Assembly: GCA_015179025.1 (NCBI GenBank)
Contig: WHUX01000058.1
Coordinates: 237,314-301,313 of the forward strand
DNA length: 64,000 bases
Direction of reading: 5' to 3'
Origin: Terfezia claveryi
Lineage: Eukaryota; Ascomycota; Pezizomycetes; Pezizales; Pezizaceae
The notes beneath the pieces were generated by a model, which saw only the letters and a list, made by a program, of their open reading frames with translations, had not been told where the DNA came from and did no database searches. Shown in pieces: positions 1-11,093 of this stretch. The position numbers were made by a program, and so were the translations under genes. Positions within the stretch are counted from its first letter, which is position 1. Each line of letters begins with the position of its first letter.

Positions 1-1128
1 TCCTCTCGCCCTCTTTTTGCCCATTCTCCGCAGTACCAGCATCCCCCTCCCCAACCAACTTCTTCAACTTTCCCACCAGATTCTCCAGGACCCTCCCCTT
101 CCTCCCCTCTCCCTCCAGATACCTCCACCTGCCATCCAACCCCACCGCATCAACAATCACCTTTGCATACTCCACCTGCTCTAGTCTCTCCTCCCAACCC
201 ATCCCCACCTCTCCTCCATCTGTATCCTTCTCCTTCCCCACACCCCCACCACCAGTCCCACTCCCTACCACACTAATAACATTCAAACACACCAAACTCA
301 ACACCCTTTCACTCTTCTTCTCCCCAAAGAATTCACTCGCACCTTCCCATCCGCCCTCCCCTTCCCTCTCCCCTCCCTGAGTGTGAAACACCGCCAGCCC
401 TGCCAACGCCCCCAACACACATCCCTGCTTCTCATTCCGGAGAAACTTTTGCAGCTGCGAAACCAACATTGCGAAATTCTCGCGCGAGAGGAAGGGCCTC
501 ATGGGGGTGGACATTGTCGCGCGGAGGAGAGTGTAAATATTTTTTATTGACTGCGGGGAAGGGGCGAGGGTAGCGGCTTGGACATGCCGGATGAAGAAGG
601 TGCTGAGGGTGGCGGGGGGGGCAGGGTGCTCGGCGGGAGGGCGTGCGAGAGGAGGGAGAGGATGATGGGGGAGTACTATTTAATGTGTCAGCTTCACCTT
701 TTTTTTTTTTCTTCAAGTAGGAGTGGGCGGAGCGCACATACGCGGATAAAGTGCCGATCACTACTCAGTGCACTCTTGAGCATTCCATCCAAAAACGTGC
801 GCTTTGATCTAAGTATTGCATCACGGATGGGGAGGGATTTGGCTAGGCACACGAGGACTTGCGATGCGAAGGGGCAGAATTCGAGGGAGATGAGGAGCGC
901 GGAGGAGAGTCGGGGGAGGAGGCAGGGATAAGAGGTGGACCAGAGGGTAAGGTTGTGGGTTGTTATTGGTGGAGGGTGGAGTTGGAGGGTGTCGAGGAGG
1001 GGCTGCGGTTTTCAGGTTAGTTTGTGTGCGGTGGGGTAGTGGGGAGGCGGGGAAGGGGGTACCTTGAGCGAGACGGCGTACGGCGCTGTAGCTACCCGGT
1101 GGAGTTCGGTGAATAGAGGGGTCGTCAT
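1..1128 (-). CDS. Unrecognised conserved-looking protein, 5' part (gene runs off the left edge)
   Basis: Spliced gene read on the minus strand. Exon 1 is 1063-1128 and starts with MTTPLFTELHRVATAPYAVS. Intron 1003-1062 (GTACCC..CGCAG) leads in phase 0 into a Leu-rich helical exon (742-1002, with LLDTLQL and SKRTFLDGML). Intron 676-741 (GTATGT..AATAG) leads into exon 3, which continues past the window edge. Exon 3 is open only if the frame changes at an eight-base G run (plus strand 613-620). Beyond the run the frame contains FFIRHVQAATL, NIYTLLRATM and FAMLVSQLQKF, which look like amphipathic alpha-helical repeats. I do not recognise the family; an ARM/HEAT-like helical protein is a guess from composition only. 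The 3' part is rich in Gly/Glu. The start is the first ATG with a sensible exon behind it. Confidence 0.55.
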
Positions 1129-3372
1129 GGTGGCCTGGGAACGCTGCGCGGGGTGTTCGCGGTGGTGATGGGAAATGTCGGTGGGGAGACGTGTGAAACA
1201 CTCTTTGTTTATCTTTGTGGGAGCGCTGCCCCGGCAACGCGGTTGACGCTAAAACCCTTGCACAACACAAAAGCCCACTTGAATCCAGATCCACCAGCAG
1301 TTTGGAGAGCGCTACAATTACAGAGATACGAAATGGCCATTTAAATCCGCTTACCGGGCCTGGATGCTTCAGAAACATTGCATGGACGTTGTTGTTCTCC
1401 AGTAAAACAGTAGAAAAAGGCTGCTTTCCACCGGAAAATAATGGTCTTCACGATTACAGCTTATGAATACATGGAATTGTGGGAGTATCTCAATGATATA
1501 TCCAAACAAGAGGGAAGCTTGTGTATCTGACCACAACTCCACCGATTATATGTTTATACCCTTTTTGCCATTTTCACCGCTGCCCCCCCTTGGGCATACC
1601 AGCTCCTGTTGTCACGATCGATCCCATTTGGTAAGGCTGCGACAGCGCTGCTGAGTATGCCTGCACTCTGAACGTTCGTGGCATCTGAAAGTACGTGGGA
1701 ATTGATCCATATAAGGTAGCGGAACTCCGATTAGATGGAGAGATCCACGGAACAGTACCCCCATGAGTCGGACCCAAACATGATTCTACTGCTGCACCGC
1801 ATAGTCTAGTAACCTTAGAGCATCCTCAACCCCCTCCCTCCCACCGCCGGTTACCCTCAACTCCCTCCCCAACTGATTACCCTCAACTCCCGCATGGGTT
1901 TTCCAGGACACATGCATATGCATATGTACAGCCTGATGCGGGAATACGTATCTACTGTACCCACGATTTGGTGGGGGGCTTGTGTCAACCAGACAGACTA
2001 CCACGGCAGGATGCCTGCAATTTCCGCGAAGTTGCCAATTTTCTTGAAATTACCTTTCTGTGATAGCTTGCTTGACTACTTTACATCTCTTCTCACGAGC
2101 AATCAAATCTTCACACCTACCATGTCCGGCATGGATCCAATTTGTTATGCCCATTGTTATTGTAATTACGACCCAGCTCTCCGGACACGGCCTACGTATG
2201 GAAGACATGCAATCCGTGTAGGAGCAAGAGAATCGTGAAGATGACAGTAAGGACTCCATATCAAAATGTAGTATGTATATTGGTCTAACTAACCCCTTTG
2301 CAGCGGAAGAGAGAGGAGACTTTGAGAGAGCAGAGCTTGAGAGCTAAGGATGATACTTCCCTGTGTCACTAAGACGAACAGAAAGGAATATATGAAGATC
2401 AAGATCAGTAACGTCTTCCTACGGCCGGCAAACTTCCTCAAGTTTTGAACCTCTCCTGCGTTCTCATCCTTCTCCTCCTACTCGCCGTTACTCTCCTCCT
2501 CACCATGCTTCTTCTCCTCCCCCTCTCCGTCCCCACCAGGAACGAGAATTCGCTTCGTATGCGAGAACTTTGGAGGATTTCGCCAACTCAATAGCACACC
2601 TTCAATTTGGAGGAGTGTACAGGCTGCGAGGAGGCCGGAATTGGGACAGAGATTTGGTCAATAGGATATATAAGGATTCGTGACTCATGGAAGGAATGTC
2701 CAAACGGGCTTCCGGTATGCATTTTGGTGGAGTTAGATAACTATTCAGGCCCTCCATTTATAGCAGCGTATCCCCCGGGTAATCCCCATTGGTCCCTTCA
2801 CAGCTCGTTTTGACTACCAGGGGAATCCATGTCCATGGATTTAGTTCGCAATAGTCTGGTGTGGGCTTTGACAACTCACACTTACCCTGCCTAAGGTGAT
2901 CCTTGAGTTTGGACCAAAGGAAAGGCAGTCCGGTTTAACCTTCGTCGCTGTATCTCGGAGTGAAGCGATTGGAAGATCTGGCATTCATGAATCCCGTTCC
3001 CCTTACTCGGGTTTCGAGTATCGCCAACCTAAAGAATACTACGGCTCACTTGGAAGGCTTGATCTCATGGATATTTTCATGATTCTCGTGCACTGGTCTT
3101 AGGTTCAATTCCTGGCGTGATATTTTATTTTCCTCTTTGCTTCTTTGTTTTTGGTGCTCTAATAATCCTAGGGATCATTGCCATATCAGGCCTATAGGTC
3201 CTCATTTACCTTGTATGGCCTAGTGCCCCATAAATAACTATAAAAAGGTGGTTTCTTTTCGTTTCTAGTCCACTACACTCTCTTCGGGTTCTCTATCTAC
3301 TCTACGGAGCTAGTCTGGTTGCTACAATTCTGGTCGTCGGCGAAGCTGATTATTGTTTTAAAGTTGTTAGTT
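1129..3372. other. Spacer with repeat fragments, no supported gene
   Basis: Short ORFs only, none with recognisable motifs or matching splice sites. It holds two copies of the short motif TTACCCTCAACTC (about 1852 and 1877). It also has an end of the TAGTCTGG repeat family on the minus strand (1972-1998), followed by a 21-base segment (2002-2022) that occurs inverted at 6398-6418. A tRNA-like stretch near 3035-3115 has an A-box-like and a B-box-like sequence but does not fold as a tRNA. Confidence 0.5.
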
Positions 3373-3944
3373 ATGGTTCAGGAGCTAAGACCAGTTCCAA
3401 ACCTCGGCGTTCTCGGGGTTGAGGTCACCAATGTCTCCGACAACTATAGGAATCTTTCTCAGAGCTATCAAGCACTTGCCACCCAGGCAGGAAGAATCCA
3501 GAACATTCCCGCCTTGAACCCTGGACAGCAGATTCCTCAAGAACTTCGGAGGTTGAGCGATAGAATGGAGCTGCAATTTGCTTCCATGTAAGTATAACAG
3601 CTAGCTCTATAACTTGTACTGGAACTGAGCTGGATCCTTGAAGGAATCATAACTTGGTTGCTCGACATCTTAACAGCCATGCGGTTCTTTTTACTACTCG
3701 GCTTACTCCATTACACAATTCTCAGAATCAGGAAGTTGAGAACTTTCCGGCAAATGTGGCTGCGATTGATGCTCTAGGAGGTAGGTTTCGATGTTCCTTA
3801 GATACTATTGATGTGTACGCTAAGATCTAAATAGAGAATCAGCTCAACCAGCTTCTGAGAGCATACGATCAACCAACTATCGGCAACCTTAACATCCGTA
3901 AACGCAAATTCAAGAGGTTTATCGGTATTGTTTTCCTGCAGTAA
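3373..3944 (+). CDS. Small three-exon hypothetical protein
   Basis: Exon 1 is 3373-3587 (from MVQELRP through a helical stretch containing NLSQSYQALATQAG). Intron 3588-3676 (GTAAGT..ACAG) joins to exon 2, 3677-3779 (IHAVLFTTRLTPLHNSQ). Intron 3780 to about 3833 (GTAGGT..AATAG) joins to the last exon, which ends ..KRKFKRF..FLQ-stop at 3942-3944. All joins keep frame, which is good evidence for a real gene or a recent copy. The product is about 120 residues, without signal peptide or membrane segment, probably coiled/helical. A TATA-like sequence (TATAAAAAG, about 3240) lies upstream. I recall similar small proteins annotated as hypothetical in filamentous fungi, but no function is known to me. 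It sits among repeats and may belong to a multicopy family. Confidence 0.55.
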
Positions 3945-4264
3945 ACCATCATCGTTGTGCCTCTTCTTTTGTGTTGAACAGAGGAGCGAAAATAGAACAG
4001 ATTATAACTGTTGGTTTCATTTCGTCTATGGAGGTGGATTGAAGTCATTGCTAGAAGGTGTATTCACGGGTTTTTTCTTTAGGCGTTTTGCTTGGGTACT
4101 TAATGGGAATGGATTGTTATTACGGACAGTTTAGTTTCCGTGACAGAGTATGGAAAGTACTTTAGTTGAGGAAGAATACAATTCAAAAAATTTTTTTGTG
4201 GTGATAGTGTTTATGCAATTGAATGGTGCGCGGTGGAGGTGGGCGAAGCCACACTTAGGATTGC

Positions 4265-4308
4265 TAGTCTGGTTGGCACAAGCCCCTCCACTAGTCTGGT
4301 TGCACGAC
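4265..4308 (+). repeat. Two tandem ends of the TAGTCTGG repeat family
   Basis: TAGTCTGGTTGGCACAAGCC begins at 4265 and a second, diverged copy (TAGTCTGGTTGCAC) begins at 4292. Both resemble the ends of the inverted repeat at 4505-4638. Probably the end of a non-autonomous DNA element; the other end is unclear, though inverted pieces (ACCAGACTACC) follow at about 4380. Confidence 0.5.
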
Positions 4309-4504
4309 CCGCAGAGCTCCACACCCAACCAGAGCATAGTGCTAAACACACCCTAGACTACCGAGCTAACCCCCAACGCAACCAGACTACCCCCAACGGG
4401 CCTGCTCGCACTCAAGTCACGCTACGAGGGGCTTACTACACGAGACTACAACTGCGAGCAAACAAAATGAATTTAAAATATTTATTCACCTCCTCAATCA
4501 AAAG

Positions 4505-4638
4505 TAGTCTGGCTTGCACTAGCCCCTCCTTAACAGGGGGCTGCGCTCCCGACAACTAAACTGAAGTATACTAGTTACAGAATTAAGAACTATCACGAAC
4601 ACTCCATTGCTGGGGAGGGGCTAGTGCAAGCCAGACTA
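4505..4638. mobile_element. Short inverted-repeat (MITE-like) element
   Basis: The left arm 4505-4529 begins TAGTCTGGCTTGCACTAGCC. The right arm 4614-4638 is its exact inverse complement over 25 bases. About 84 bases lie between the arms and contain no ORF. The TA at the tips could be part of a TA target duplication. The same terminus with small changes occurs at 1972-1998 (-), 4265, 26905 and 52454-52478 (-), so this is a dispersed family. It encodes no transposase and must be mobilised in trans if it is active at all. Confidence 0.6.
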
Positions 4639-4829
4639 CATTGAACTATTGAACAATCCAGTGAACAATCCCTATTATTTACACAATTGAACCCTTCCTC
4701 CACCCATACCCATTATTAATCCTTTTCTTCGTCCATATCCTTCAACGGAAAAACAATAACGCATGATCCGACTAATTCCATTTATAATAATTAGTAAGAC
4801 ATAATAGATTAGAATCACAGAACCGACGG

Positions 4830-5991
4830 AGCGAACCTGTTCCATCTGTTGACACATTCTCTTGACATCAGCTATGACTTCTTCAAACTTCCGCTCTCGC
4901 TCAACTGTCAACACGTCAATGTCCCTTGGTGCCGTATTGGTCACAAATCTAGTGTCACTGAGAATGAGTCCTGGCTCCAATTGTCAAGTAGCCTTGGTGT
5001 ATTTATGAAAACAAAGCATAGTCCCGAGCGCGCTGACACCATACAAGATTGGGATTTTAATCTCATCGCATAAGTCATCAACCCTCTCTCGCATTTGCTT
5101 ATCAGCAGCGGCACGAGTTGAACTTTTATTGATATGGCTAGCAGCCTTTATTTCGACAATAAATTACTGGATGTTCTCTCTGTTGAATAAGGAAAATAGT
5201 AGTAAGCTGTTAACTGCGTCGGTCGTTTGTATTGCGGGACGACCATGTAGTGTTCTTGCTTAGGAAACAAGTAGTTGAGGAGCGTATTGTAAGGGGCATA
5301 GTATTGCAATCACCTCGGAAGGGCTGACTGGAACTGCTGAAGAATGTATCTATCCCACGGCATATCGTCGTATTAGCCTACACTTGAATTAATTACTCTA
5401 GACTCCACAAGCGACAGTGAAGCGAAGCGGAATGTACCTAGAGCGACCTAAATGGTTACTAGTGAAGTGGCTTCGCCTAGCCTCGTACCCAGGTTAATAT
5501 TTTTGTAGCGTTCGTGTTCAATCATTTGCCAACTTTTCCCAGTTGTCATAACCCGTACACCTTGCCATCATGATTGTTATCTCTCATATCCTTTAGAACA
5601 CTGCTTCAACGTTTGTCCCAACGAGGATCTCTTTGCTTCCACAACAAGGATAAACCTTTCATCTTTATATGTAATCTGATCCATCACAACAATCTCTTCT
5701 GTACCTCTGGTTTCACCATCTGTAGACATAATCTCTTTCTCGCTCCGCAACAATGTATTCCGCCCTGTCGTAATCACAAACTTCTCGAGTATTGGACTTA
5801 ATATTGAAAAAAAAACAAATGGTTAATATTGCCTTATCTGGGTCCGCTTCGGTGGGCTTTCCTTCAATCCGGGGATATCGAAGTATCTGCTCATAAACCT
5901 TGCTCTTCGTCTCCCTGACCTCCTTCTCCTCTGCGACTTTATCTTCATTTGTAAACCCCAACATTTCTTCAACCGGAATCTCTTCAAACAT
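4830..5991 (-). pseudogene. Decayed nuclease-like gene of a widespread fungal family (VVEAKR motif)
   Basis: Pieces in shifting minus-strand frames line up with a family I recall from many fungi, in which an ILVVEAKR segment is followed by a Gln/Cys helix, an LKDMRDN segment, a VYGF..TTG segment and a late KIPILYG segment. Visible here are MFEEIPVEEMLG (5991), ERFILVVEAKRSSLGQ (about 5650), LKDMRDNNHDGKVYG (about 5570) and MTTGKSWQMI (about 5535). Farther on come EIKIPILYGVSA (about 5050) and DVLTVERERKFEEVIADV (about 4900). The frame changes after QC and again after VYG, and stops interrupt the middle. The Glu-x-Lys in VEAKR suggests a PD-(D/E)XK nuclease fold; this is inferred, not demonstrated. 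A broken relic, not an intron-rich gene, is the better reading because the breaks lack splice sites. Confidence 0.5.
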
Positions 5992-7261
5992 GGCAATTCT
6001 TAATCCTAATCTATCCTCCGCTTGTTAGATGTATTCCATTTAGGCTTTCGCTTCTTCTGCTGCTGCTCGTCACTCATCGTAACCTGCTAACCGATCAGTA
6101 TCACGACACTTAAAATTCAAATAAAACTACCTTACACTCGTACCAGAACGGAGTGTAGCACAGGCGATGACGGAGCGCAACGTAGAGGGTTTAGTTGTAG
6201 GATTAGGTACCAAAGCGTCCTGAAGGGAACGGAGCGAAGCGTAGTGAACTGAACGAGAAGGGCCCTTTATACACTCCTTCACTGCATAATTCATGTGTTG
6301 ACACGACAGGGGTCGACTCTGACACGACCGGGGTCTGGCTGTAGCCAAGAGGCCTCCGTTAATGGGGGGCTACCTATGTAGGTAGGCCCCTTAAGGTAAT
6401 TGCAGGCATCCTGCCGTGCAAGGATATGTGCACAGAGCAGGGAAGTATATCAGGTGTGCTACCTACAACAACTTCACCTTATCTTGGTCATTATTCCCCT
6501 TCCTGGCTGATGCAGCTAATATCAAACCTACAGATGCTCTAGATACGAAAACCCTATGACCGATAACTACTTATACATACCTACTATTACAAAATAAAGA
6601 TACAAACTACCGTAGCCAACAGTTTCTAATATTACAGCTGTTGCCTGTACAATGAGGAAGTCTGCAAGTCTCTTCTCTTGGAACAATTCGGTAATTAGCT
6701 ATATACGGAGTCATTAGCTGATCAATTCCTCACAACTCTATATGATAGTGTACTATCCAGTAGCACACTGGTAAGAATTTGTACCCTGATGGATTGGAGG
6801 TGGATATTGGGTACAAGAGGTAGTCAAAGGCAGAAGGCTCAACTCTGGTAAAAAGATAGAAGAGGGTCTAGAGGTGGAAGAATGGAAGTGAAGCATGGGC
6901 TATAGGTGTTGGCTGTGTAAGAGATGTTCTGGTATTAGTCCCAGTTTCAATGCAAATTGTATCTTATAGAGGCAACTTTGCCCGTGAAAATCCCTCGACA
7001 CGCAAACAGCGGCACTAGGCTTTCAAATCCAGTTCAATTATTGTCGTATTTGGCTGGTCCTAGAGGTACGTATAAAACAATATCGATGCCTCGCAACGCT
7101 TACCTCGGCCGAACTGACCCTAACTGTTTTGATATTCTACAAGGTAAAGATAATGGGACTGCTGATGATGAGCATGACTATCTCACCTGTATGGCAAGGT
7201 AAGCTGACTGGTGCTTAGATGCGTTGCGTTACGCCTTCTCTAAACTGTACAGAACTCGAAA
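5992..7261. other. Spacer, no supported gene
   Basis: No coding frame with recognisable content. It contains a foldback around 6365-6390 (GGGGCTACCTA facing TAGGTAGGCCCC) and the 21-base inverted copy (6398-6418) of the segment at 2002-2022. The piece 6957-7202 has an 81-codon frame without motifs. Confidence 0.45.
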
Positions 7262-8656
7262 CTTTTTATTTTTTTTAATTTGGTACACCCACGGAACAAC
7301 GAGTTGAGAAAACCTCCCCCTCCACGCCCTCCTTCGGCCCTCCCCTAGAAATACCCTCCAGCTTATCTACCTTCTTAGGAATTAGAGATTCAACCGGGTG
7401 AAGAACTCTTCCACCCTGTCCACCAAGTAATCTCCGTCCTCTCTCTTCTCCCTCCGCCCCCACACCTCCTTATCGTCGGTCTGTTCCCACGAACTCCACC
7501 TTCTTCCCAGCCATTCCCCTGCTGGGCAAACCAAGGCCACGTGTGAGCCCGTTTCCAGCTGGAGACAATCTGCACAGGTTGGATCTTCATAATTATCCAA
7601 CGTGTACCTCCACCAACCCAACCTTCCTTTGCCTGTTCGACACTGGGTGTAATTCAGGAGGGCTTTCCTGTTCCATTTGAGTACCCTCCCCATCCCCGTC
7701 CCTTTAACTTCCCTCTCTGCCTTCCTTCTCCTGGTCCACGCTTGCTTTAAACCTCCTTCTGTGACCAACGTATAGCAAGACTCTTTATTAGCCCCTCTTT
7801 TTGCCCTCCTATCTGTCTTCTCATTTCCAAAGATTCCAACATGAGCCTTGACCCATCCTAGGGTCACCGCATCTGGACCCAATGCCTCTTGTCTTTTCCT
7901 AATATCTTCCACCACCTGTTTCAGGTGTCTTGTCCTCGCTTTCCCTCTTCTCCCTGCTGCCTTCACTGCTGCGATAGCTGCCTGTGAATCTGAGAGGATA
8001 ATGACCTTCTTGTCTCTGGGTTCATTTCTTAAGGCCCCTATCATACCCCCGATCTCCCCATCCCATACCGTTGCTATTTTTCCAATACCCATATTTCCGC
8101 TCTTTTCCAACTCCGGATTCCACCACCCTCCTCCAACTTTACCGTGTTCATTCATGCTTCCATCCGTGAAGACTGTTGAATGGTCTACTCCGGCTTCAGA
8201 AATCTTTTCCTGCCAGACCCTCTTATCATCCTTTTCTCCTAACCCAAAATTAAGCTCTGGGATATCCACCTTCCCACAAGATCCTCCAATGCTAAGACTG
8301 AACTCATTACCCGCCACCTCCTCCACTCTCCTTAATAGGGTCGTGATGGCTGTTGTCACTCCGCCCTCCTCATCCTTGATTAGATCCCCTGCTGCTGTTG
8401 GGTCTTTAAGAATCTTCCCCAATAACCTAGCTTGTCCTGCTTTCATAGCCATATCGGGACTTTCTACTCCAGCGATCTGGCTAACCAACCTCCTCTCAGA
8501 GCCTCTCGTAGCTCCTGTGCACTTTCTTAAGGCCTGATATTGGAGTCGTTCAAACTCTCTTTCCCAGTCCCGTTGGCCCCTCCATCCTAGTTCTGAGCCC
8601 CAGAGTGCAATAGAACTCGAGCCTAAATCTCTCAGTTCTCACAATCATGGCATTTT
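7262..8656 (-). mobile_element. 5'-truncated LINE (non-LTR retrotransposon), 3' end with RNase H
   Basis: On the minus strand the frame opens just after a stop near 8657 and runs to a stop at 7382-7384. It is preceded by the RT-tail signature ERLQYQALRKCTGA and VSQIAGVESPDM, typical of Tad1-like LINE polyproteins. An RNase H domain follows: TDGS, WDGEIGG, LSDSQAA and HVGIFGNEKTD supply the D-E-D and H/D catalytic positions. The end has a Cys/His cluster (CADC..H..C), as LINE C-termini often do. After the stop the element closes with an A-rich tail (7262-7280, read on the minus strand). The endonuclease and reverse transcriptase parts are missing, as expected for 5' truncation during target-primed reverse transcription. 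The remaining frame is intact, so the insertion is fairly young. I could not find a clear target-site duplication. Confidence 0.85.
7382..8656 (-). CDS. RNase H-containing C-terminal fragment of a LINE polyprotein
   Basis: Open frame of about 424 codons without an ATG start, because the upstream two thirds of the polyprotein are absent. Order: end of the RT thumb (LRDLGSSSIALWGSELGWRG, then YQALRKCTGA), linker, and RNase HI (about residues 180-300) with TDGSMNEHG, the Glu in VWDGEIGG, ILSDSQAAIAAVKAAG and WVKAHVGIFGNEKTDRRAK. A Cys/His-containing tail region (CRTGKGRLGWW, CADCLQLETGSHVALVCP) comes last. The RNase H would remove the RNA strand during retrotransposition; this copy cannot do so by itself for lack of the RT. 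Expression is unlikely. Confidence 0.75.
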
Positions 8657-9835
8657 TCTGGCTATTCATGCGTGCGTCCACCACTTTACCTTACCTTACA
8701 GCACCAAGGGGTTGGTGTAGATCCCTGTGGAGATGCATTAACCCGGGGCGTATGCACTGAGCTCACACATACCCAAGCTCGTACTAGTATCCCACCAATC
8801 GTATTGGCATCATGATGCTTTCTTGATCCAAGTCTTGCAGGCATGCCGTGCGAGTCATGCACATGTTGGTCCCGTTCTTCATGAGGTCAGTAATGTTTGA
8901 TCTTGCCCTTGCGGTTACTGCTCGGAATCTAATTTAACCCACCCCAGAGGCTTCTCGTTTTGACCAAACTGCTTGTTCGCCAGATAACAGACAGCTTGCC
9001 CTCATATTTTCCTTCCCTCTCCACCAACGACCAGAAACTCCCACCTCAACCTAGGCATTGAAATACCTCTCCAGTCTCAAGTTTATACCCTCCCCCAACA
9101 CAATGTACAGTACGGTTGTTGACTGATTCAGCCTCAAAGATAGCTGACAGGGACGCCGCAGTGCTACCTGGAACAGCTTTAAGGGAACCCCCTTAAAACT
9201 CACATAATACTCCGTTTATAATCAATTCAACCCTGTTGGAAATACTCTTAGCTCCAAAAGGAAAGAAGTGAGAAAATGGAGGGAATATAAGCACGAGAAA
9301 AGACCACTAGATAGAACATTAGAACACTGATTATTTAGCTAAAATTGCTCCAAATATATGCTCCTCTCTACAGAGGACTCTCGATACAAGCATATCGTTC
9401 GGACCGGGAGAAGTATGCTTGTAACGAATATATGCTTATAGCAAGAGAAAATAGGTAACTATAAAATGAAGTTAACTAGCGCTAGGAAATGTTGTGGAAT
9501 AGGCTTATGAATCCAAGCAGAGCATATAAACAAGAAATATCCAAACGAGAGTAGTAGGTGTGGAAGCGGGAATGTCAAGGAGAGGAGGCACCAGAAAGTC
9601 AGTGATCCTGGGCTGAACATGCAGACGCCTGCATTGAATTTCTAGAGTCTCAATACTTTTCCCCTCACGCTGTAGAACATCTTGTAGGTCCCTGATATTG
9701 GCTGTAGGTTCAGCTTGAAGAGAAAAGGGGAGTAATCCTTCAATATGCGTGGGCGCTACCCTGAGGTGTAACCGATCAAGCCTGATGCTGTTGGACAACC
9801 GAAGATTTGGAAGAAGAGGCCATTGTTTTCACAGT
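8657..9835. other. Spacer, no supported gene
   Basis: No coding signal. A stretch around 9360-9445 (ACAAGCATATCGTTCGGACC and inverse-looking GCTTGTAACGAATATATGC) resembles the end of a Tc1/mariner-type element but is too degraded to delimit. The frame 9505-9798 (-) has no recognisable content. Confidence 0.4.
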
Positions 9836-9938
9836 CAGTATGTATACATCATCGGATCACTCGGTCTGATGCAAAACCAAGTAAGTTAATTTGACAGTGA
9901 ACAGGTGACATGAAATCGAGAGTGCATCATCATTTGAC

Positions 9939-10057
9939 ATCTACGACCATAGACTGAAGAAAACGAGGCATCCCGTCCGCTCTGCCATATCTAAGCTTCA
10001 GATCGCCAGGCTAGTACTGCAGTGGGTGACCATGCGGGAATCCCTGGTGTTGTAGAT
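9939..10057 (+). rRNA. 5S ribosomal RNA
   Basis: 119 bases that read as a fungal 5S rRNA. It has the 5' end ATCTACGACCATAG, the loop region GGCATCCCGTCCGCTC, and the internal promoter/loop E region CTAGTACTGCAGTGGGTGACC. The 3' end GTTGTAGAT pairs with the 5' end ATCTACGAC over nine pairs (one G-T). A run of seven T follows directly and would serve as RNA polymerase III terminator. Dispersed single 5S genes are normal in filamentous ascomycetes. Some positions differ from the Neurospora sequence as I remember it, so function is likely but not certain. Confidence 0.8.
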
Positions 10058-10222
10058 TTTTTTATTCTCTCACAGCACTTAGCTATAGTATATACATCAT
10101 CAGGATGCTGATTACGCGGTTTGTTATGCGGTTTTCCACGATATTAAGCCTGATACAAAACCAAGTAAGCTAATTTGAGAGTGCATAGGTGACATAAAAT
10201 CGAGAGTGCATCATCATTTGAC

Positions 10223-10325
10223 ATTTACGACCATAGATAGACTGAAGAAAAAGAGGCATCCCGTTCGCTCTGCCATATCGAGGCTTTAGATCGCCGGGCT
10301 AGTACTGCAGTGGGTGACCACGCGA
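10223..10325 (+). pseudogene. 5S rRNA pseudogene (duplicate of the upstream copy)
   Basis: Starts ATTTACGACCATAG and follows the 5S sequence through CTAGTACTGCAGTGGGTGACCACGCG, with a four-base insertion (GATA) after CCATA. It then loses the 3' arm: the part that should pair with the 5' end and the T-run terminator are missing. After the gap, similarity to the flank of the first copy resumes (TCTCCCATCGCAGCACT versus TCTCTCACAGCACT). So this is a decayed member of a local duplication, not a separate insertion. Confidence 0.75.
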
Positions 10326-10355
10326 TAAAGTCTCCCATCGCAGCACTAAACAGGC

Positions 10356-11093
10356 AATCTTGTTGGAGAGTGTAACCGCTAGGACAAAACGTGATCACTG
10401 GGTGCTAGGTTTGCCCAAACACCGATAGTATATTGTACGCTCACAAATCTGCAATTATTTTCCCTGGCATTGTTTGATTACCTTTTTGGGAAGTCACCCA
10501 AGTAAGTCCCGATTTGGTCCCTACCATTTCTGGTCTCGCAGACTACCATTTTAGAAATCGTGCTACTCCTCTTTTGGCACACCACGCTAGTATTCTGCAA
10601 CACCACACCAGTACACTACTGCCTTTTGTTTTTTTATATACTCAGTATGCGGTCCCGACATAGTACTCTGCAGCTGCTATATTCTCGGCCCCTATACCAA
10701 CTTTGAATGGCTTGGTTTATCTCGACATGTTCCAGAATACGACAGATCATTTGTTTTTCAGCCAGGTCCCTCAGGATCAAAAACTATATATTGTACGGTC
10801 ATTCCCTCCTCCTTGAACCACCAGTCTCTACAGCCCCTCTAGTCATCACTGACAGGTCTCAGGAAATTCAAATTGCAGTCATACTGTCATTTGCGTCCTA
10901 GGCCTCGTATCCTCTGCACTTCCTCTGCATCACTCAAATATATTGCAGTTGCACCATCATTTGCCTTCTCCTATGGTCTGCCACTCTTTTTCCGGCATCC
11001 CCGATAGACCTCCAAAGTATTGTCTACACTTCCAACATTAATCTTTCAATATTAATTGTTCAACATCAATCCGAAACACAATCCTTAAGTATC
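10356..11093. other. Spacer, no supported gene
   Basis: Nothing beyond short frames. The 64-codon frame at 10707-10901 has no motif and no ATG context of note. Confidence 0.4.

Larger units (their letters stand above)
9836..10355. repeat. Local duplication of a 5S-containing segment
   Basis: Unit A begins TATACATCATC (about 9842) and contains AAAACCAAGTAAGTTAATTT, GAGAGTGCATCATCATTTGA and the 5S gene. Unit B begins TATACATCATC (about 10090) and repeats the same order with scattered substitutions, an insertion of about 30 bases before the shared core and a deletion in the 5S 3' end. Confidence 0.75.

Noticed and set aside
3035..3115. tRNA-like sequence with A-box-like GGCTCACTTGG and B-box GGTTCAATTCC
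   Set aside because: The acceptor and anticodon stems do not form with standard spacing; perhaps a decayed tRNA or SINE head.
7848..8537. 229-codon plus-strand frame
   Set aside because: Antisense shadow of the LINE RNase H frame, with no family motif.
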